Of a stretch of 8,347 nt of DNA, positions 5,532 to 8,347 are shown piece by piece. The notes under the pieces are model-generated. The model worked only from the letters and a program-made list of their open reading frames with translations. It did no database searches and was not told the origin of the DNA. The position numbers and the translations under genes were made by a program. The DNA comes from an uncultured Eubacteriales bacterium (GTDB lineage Bacteria; Bacillota; Clostridia; Oscillospirales; Acutalibacteraceae), in NCBI GenBank assembly GCA_934465125.1, contig CAKSKO010000041.1, positions 1 to 8,347 of the forward strand, read 5' to 3'. How positions within the stretch are numbered: position 1 is the stretch's first letter; every line of letters starts with the position of its first letter.

Positions 5532-6917
5532 GTGGAAAACGAAGTGGAACAAAGCAGGGAAAGATTATCGTCAAGGCTTGGATTTATATTGTTGGCGGCA
5601 GGATGTGCAATAGGGCTTGGAAACGTTTGGAGGTTTCCGTATGTGGTAGGACAAAACGGCGGTGCAGCGTTTGTTATCATCTACCTAATCTTTCTGTTTT
5701 TTTTTGGTCTGCCTATTATGGTGATGGAATTTTCTGTTGGGAGAGCAAGTCAGAAGAGCGTGGCGTCTTCTTTTCAGGTTCTTGAACAAAGTGGAAAGAA
5801 ATGGCACTATTTTGGATATCTAGCCATGGCTGGAAATCTTTTACTAATGATGTTTTATACTACGATCGCGGGATGGACACTTTCGTATCTTTTTTCTATG
5901 GCGAAGGGTGATTTTGAAGGAAAAAATACAAACCAGGTTGCTGACGCTTTTGAACGGCTGCTTCAAAGTCCCTCCCAATCTGTATTTTGGATGGTACTCG
6001 CTGTTGTAATTGGGTTTGGTGTTTGCGCATTGGGACTTCGAAACGGCGTTGAAAAGATTACAAAAGTAATTATGTCGACTCTTCTAATTATTATGATTGC
6101 GCTAGCGGTCCATGCGGTGACGTTACCAGGGGCGTATGAAGGAATTCTATTTTATATTAAACCGAATTTTGGAAAAATGGTCGAGCAGGGGATTTGGAAT
6201 GTCGTGAGTGAAGCGATGGGACAAGCGTTTTTTACCCTGAGTATCGGTATTGGGAGTATGGCGGTCTTTGGTAGTTACCTCGAAAAAGACAGAAGCCTAA
6301 CAGGAGAGGCTATTCACATTACGGTCCTGGATACCGTTGTTGCAATGATTGCAGGATTTATTATATTCCCGGCCTGTTTTTCCTTTGGGGTCGACGCGGG
6401 AAGCGGACCAAAATTAATTTTTATTACGCTCCCGAATATTTTTAACGAGATGGCGGGAGGAAGGATCTGGGGGACGCTTTTCTTTATTTTCATCAGCTTT
6501 GCGGCATTGTCGTCGGTAATTGCAGTGTTTGAAAATATTGTTTCGTTTGGGATGGATCTGTTTTCATGGACGAGGAAAAAGAGTGTTCTGATAAGCACAG
6601 TTTTTCTTGTTGTCCTTTCCCTTCCTTGCGCGCTTGGACCGAATCTGCTGAGTGGATTTACTCCATTTGGAACAGGAACGACGGTGCTTGATTTGGAGGA
6701 TTTTATCTTAAGCGCAAATATTTTGCCGATTGGTGCGCTTGTTTATGTTTTATTTTGTACAACAAAATATGGTTGGGGATATGAGAATTTCATCAAAGAA
6801 GCCAATCAGGGCGAAGGGATGAAATTCCCGAAATGGCTTCGCTTTTATCTAATGTTTGTTTTACCGCTTTTGATTTTATTTGTGTTTGTACAAGGATACA
6901 TTGAAAAATTCTCATAA
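5532..6917 (+). CDS. Sodium:neurotransmitter symporter (NSS/SNF) family transporter
   Basis: This is a LeuT-fold secondary transporter that imports a small solute, usually an amino acid, with Na+. The 461-residue protein begins SRLGFILLAAGCAIGLGNVW, the diagnostic TM1 of the family; GCAIGLGNVWRFPY spans 24-37, with N31 matching the LeuT Na+/substrate asparagine. TM6 carries the unwound segment GQAFFTLSIGIGSM (230-243), and TM8 has SFAALSSVIAVFE (322-334). I count about 11 helices, the last at 435-456, as in many bacterial members such as the MhsT and Tyt1 types; LeuT has 12. The substrate cannot be read from the sequence. Start: GTG 5532 places the family N-terminus correctly, but only GGGA (5527-5530) lies ahead, one base away; GTG 5544, also in frame, is an alternative with no better site. 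Translation initiation is therefore weak or unusual. The gene follows the rnf terminator and an inverted repeat, so it is probably its own unit. Confidence 0.94.
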   Translation: MENEVEQSRERLSSRLGFILLAAGCAIGLGNVWRFPYVVGQNGGAAFVIIYLIFLFFFGLPIMVMEFSVGRASQKSVASSFQVLEQSGKKWHYFGYLAMAGNLLLMMFYTTIAGWTLSYLFSMAKGDFEGKNTNQVADAFERLLQSPSQSVFWMVLAVVIGFGVCALGLRNGVEKITKVIMSTLLIIMIALAVHAVTLPGAYEGILFYIKPNFGKMVEQGIWNVVSEAMGQAFFTLSIGIGSMAVFGSYLEKDRSLTGEAIHITVLDTVVAMIAGFIIFPACFSFGVDAGSGPKLIFITLPNIFNEMAGGRIWGTLFFIFISFAALSSVIAVFENIVSFGMDLFSWTRKKSVLISTVFLVVLSLPCALGPNLLSGFTPFGTGTTVLDLEDFILSANILPIGALVYVLFCTTKYGWGYENFIKEANQGEGMKFPKWLRFYLMFVLPLLILFVFVQGYIEKFS

Positions 6918-6991
6918 AACAATAGTTGTGAAAGATGATAGAATACTCCAGCTCATTTTTAAAATAATATGAAACAAACTAAGAATGGCAG

Positions 6992-7020
6992 TTATGAATG
7001 TCCCAAATTCTGCATACTAA
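6992..7020 (+). promoter_or_regulatory. Weak candidate promoter for the DUF4830-type gene
   Basis: TTATGA (6992-6997) and TACTAA (7015-7020) are 17 bases apart, each matching consensus at about 4 of 6 positions. The 126-base gap from the transporter stop to this gene shows no convincing terminator, so readthrough is equally possible. Confidence 0.2.
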
Positions 7021-7043
7021 TAGGATAAAAGGGGGCATGGATA

Positions 7044-7655
7044 ATGTTCGTTTGTTCACTAAAGACTTCAAAAAAGAAATTGATCCTCTGTGGAGTTGTA
7101 GTATTGTTAATCGTTGTTGCGGCATTTTTTCTTTTTAGCAGAAGCGATTCTAAGCTTTTTGCTGTTTCTCCATCGGGAAAATATAGTCTTAGCGCGCAAG
7201 ATAATGCCGCCAGGATTGCTTTCTTATCCCAATTCGGTTGGAAGGTTCATGAGGAACCTGTGGAAATTTCGGAGGTTGTTATACCGGCGGAATTCAATCA
7301 AACGTATGAAGAGTATAACGAGATTCAAAAGCAACAGGGGTTGGATCTTTCAGATTATAAAGAGCAAACCTGTAAACGAATAAGTTATGAGGTGTGCAAT
7401 TACCCTGGACACACAACTGGAATCCGGGCAAATCTTTTGCTCTATGACGGAAGAGTGGTTGGTGGAGATATTAGCGCGGTGGAATTGGGCGGATTTATGC
7501 ATGGGTTTGTTCCACCAAATGGGATGCAGCTAGAAGATAAACCGGTGACGACGTTTTCAGTAAAGCCGGGCGCAACAAAGGAACGAATGACAAGGTCAAC
7601 TGAACGTGAAACGCTAGCGCCCGACCCCGCAATGCCAGAAGCTCCAACAGATTAA
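7044..7655 (+). CDS. Membrane-anchored DUF4830-type protein of unknown function
   Basis: A 203-residue protein with a short basic N-terminus (KTSKKK), one transmembrane helix or uncleaved signal anchor at about 12-31, and a soluble domain that would lie outside the membrane. The soluble part contains AARIAFLSQFGWKVHEEP (55-72), VVIPAEFNQTYEEYNEIQKQ (78-97), GLDLSDYKEQTCKRISYEV (99-117), NYPGHTTGIRANLLLYDGRV (119-138) and GGDISAVELGGFMHGFVPP (140-158). I recognise this series (FGW, P-EF-x-YEEYNEIQKQQG-DLS-YK, NYPG, RANLL-Y-GRV-GGD, MHGF) as the DUF4830 signature, from memory rather than a search. No function is known to me. A charged tail rich in Thr, Pro and Glu (about 176-203) follows. ATG 7044 is supported by AAAGGGGG (7028-7035) 8 bases upstream; ATG 7037 is out of frame. 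The gap to the next gene is 61 bases without a terminator. Confidence 0.85.
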   Translation: MFVCSLKTSKKKLILCGVVVLLIVVAAFFLFSRSDSKLFAVSPSGKYSLSAQDNAARIAFLSQFGWKVHEEPVEISEVVIPAEFNQTYEEYNEIQKQQGLDLSDYKEQTCKRISYEVCNYPGHTTGIRANLLLYDGRVVGGDISAVELGGFMHGFVPPNGMQLEDKPVTTFSVKPGATKERMTRSTERETLAPDPAMPEAPTD

Positions 7656-7716
7656 TCCGGGTTGATATATATCGTATCGTATTATGAGATTGTAGAAAAC
7701 AAAGGGGAGAATAAAG

Positions 7717-8347
7717 ATGCCGATAGAGCGAATTGATAAAATTCTTGTATCGCAGGGGATAGGAAGTAGAAAAGAAGTAAAATCTAGGATCAAGAGCGGC
7801 GAAATTGCGGTTGACGGTAAGATCCTCAAAGATTCCGCGCAAAAAGTTGATCCTGAAAATCAGAACATAACAGTATGCGGCGAAGAGTTACACTTTCGCC
7901 GCTATTTGTATCTCATGATGAATAAACCGAAAGGGGCTTTATCGGCTAGTCGGGATACAAGGCAGCAAACGGTTCTCGATCTTATCCCCCAAAAATGGTA
8001 TCGAAAAGGGCTGTTTCCGGCCGGGAGGCTTGATATCGATACCGTAGGGCTTATCATTATAACAGACGACGGAGAATTTGCGCATAAGATGCTTTCGCCC
8101 AAAAAGAAGGTGTATAAGAGATATGAAGCGGTTGTCGATGGGATGGTAACAGAAAAAGAGCAAGAACAATTTCGGAAGGGAATTGAGTTTCTGGATGGGA
8201 CGGTATGTCTTCCGGCGGAACTTCTCATTAGAAAATCTGCGAGACAGTCTGAGGTTACAATCGAAATTTGTGAGGGAAAATTCCATCAGATTAAGAAAAT
8301 GTTTTTAGCGGTTGGAATGAAGGTTTTGTTTTTAAAAAGAGTACAGA
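7717..8347 (+). CDS. rsuA: RsuA-type pseudouridine synthase (3' end cut off by the window)
   Basis: This enzyme isomerises a uridine in rRNA to pseudouridine; RsuA proper modifies U516 of 16S rRNA. The frame is open from ATG 7717 to the window edge, 210 codons of an expected total near 240. An S4 RNA-binding domain occupies about 1-50 (ERIDKILVSQGIGSRKEVKS, then IKSGEIAVDG). The catalytic domain starts at YLMMNKPKGALSA (65-77). The catalytic aspartate is D106 in AGRLDIDTVGLIIITDDGE (102-120), and EGKFHQIKKMFLAVG (186-200) is the conserved C-terminal motif. GRLDIDT and the HQIKKM motif favour RsuA over RluB (usually GRLDVNT), but the exact target uridine is not proven. GGGGAG (7704-7709) lies 7 bases before the ATG. 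The upstream gap holds an AT-rich palindrome (7664-7673) but no convincing promoter, so it may be cotranscribed with the DUF4830-type gene. Confidence 0.93.
   Translation, partial: MPIERIDKILVSQGIGSRKEVKSRIKSGEIAVDGKILKDSAQKVDPENQNITVCGEELHFRRYLYLMMNKPKGALSASRDTRQQTVLDLIPQKWYRKGLFPAGRLDIDTVGLIIITDDGEFAHKMLSPKKKVYKRYEAVVDGMVTEKEQEQFRKGIEFLDGTVCLPAELLIRKSARQSEVTIEICEGKFHQIKKMFLAVGMKVLFLKRVQ

Noticed and set aside
5516..5785. 89-codon frame from ATG 5516
   Set aside because: It is out of frame with the NSS transporter and overlaps its conserved TM1 coding region; no ribosome-binding site or domain.
6940..6965. Possible terminator after the NSS transporter gene
   Set aside because: The best pairing is about 4-5 bp around a long loop; too weak to call.
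7080..7110. Lipoprotein signal in the DUF4830-type protein (Cys16)
   Set aside because: The residue before the cysteine is Leu, not Gly/Ala/Ser, and the hydrophobic stretch lies after the cysteine, so it reads as a membrane anchor.
7902..8286. Two - strand frames of about 110 codons near the window end
   Set aside because: They are shadows of the pseudouridine synthase gene, whose motifs are unambiguous on the + strand.
1..8347. Mobile element, CRISPR array, tRNA/rRNA or phage signatures
   Set aside because: I looked for terminal repeats, regularly spaced repeats, transposase or integrase motifs and structural RNA features and saw none.

Overview
This looks like an ordinary chromosomal segment from a low-to-medium GC Gram-positive anaerobe, most likely a member of the Clostridia. 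Three things point there: the gene order rnfC-D-G-E-A-B, which is the clostridial arrangement (gammaproteobacteria use A-B-C-D-G-E); strong purine-rich Shine-Dalgarno sites with GTG starts; and a gene with the DUF4830 signature, a family I associate with gut Clostridia. All genes lie on the + strand. I see no mobile element, CRISPR array, tRNA or rRNA gene.

Layout. Bases 1-151 hold the last 49 codons of a membrane protein gene, possibly a Gx transporter/HepT-like protein. A 170-base gap follows with a weak candidate promoter and a small palindrome. Bases 322-5306 carry a complete six-gene Rnf operon. The genes are packed with gaps of 10 bases or less or 4-base overlaps, so they are almost certainly cotranscribed and translationally coupled. 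A 225-base gap follows. It contains a near-consensus sigma-A promoter overlapping the end of rnfB, a 5' hairpin, a U-rich stretch, a strong intrinsic terminator, a second -10-like box and a perfect 9-bp inverted repeat. Bases 5532-6917 encode a sodium:neurotransmitter-symporter family transporter. Bases 7044-7655 encode a membrane-anchored DUF4830-type protein of unknown function. From 7717 to the window edge runs a truncated RsuA-type pseudouridine synthase gene.

How it fits together. The Rnf complex moves electrons between reduced ferredoxin and NAD+ and couples this to Na+ or H+ export. RnfB takes electrons from ferredoxin through a chain of [4Fe-4S] clusters, RnfA and RnfE carry a membrane [2Fe-2S] site, RnfD and RnfG carry covalent FMN, and RnfC holds the NAD(H) site. 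All six subunits are intact with their key cofactor residues. ApbE, needed to flavinylate RnfD and RnfG, is not in the window. The next gene is a Na+-driven solute importer; if this Rnf pumps Na+, the two would form a local sodium cycle, but that is inference.

The most interesting parts are non-coding: the promoter/5'-hairpin/terminator unit after rnfB (a candidate short RNA of about 100 nt or an attenuated leader), the perfect inverted repeat before the transporter gene, and a consensus Shine-Dalgarno with an in-frame ATG inside rnfC, masked by its own hairpin. I found no clearly new protein system.
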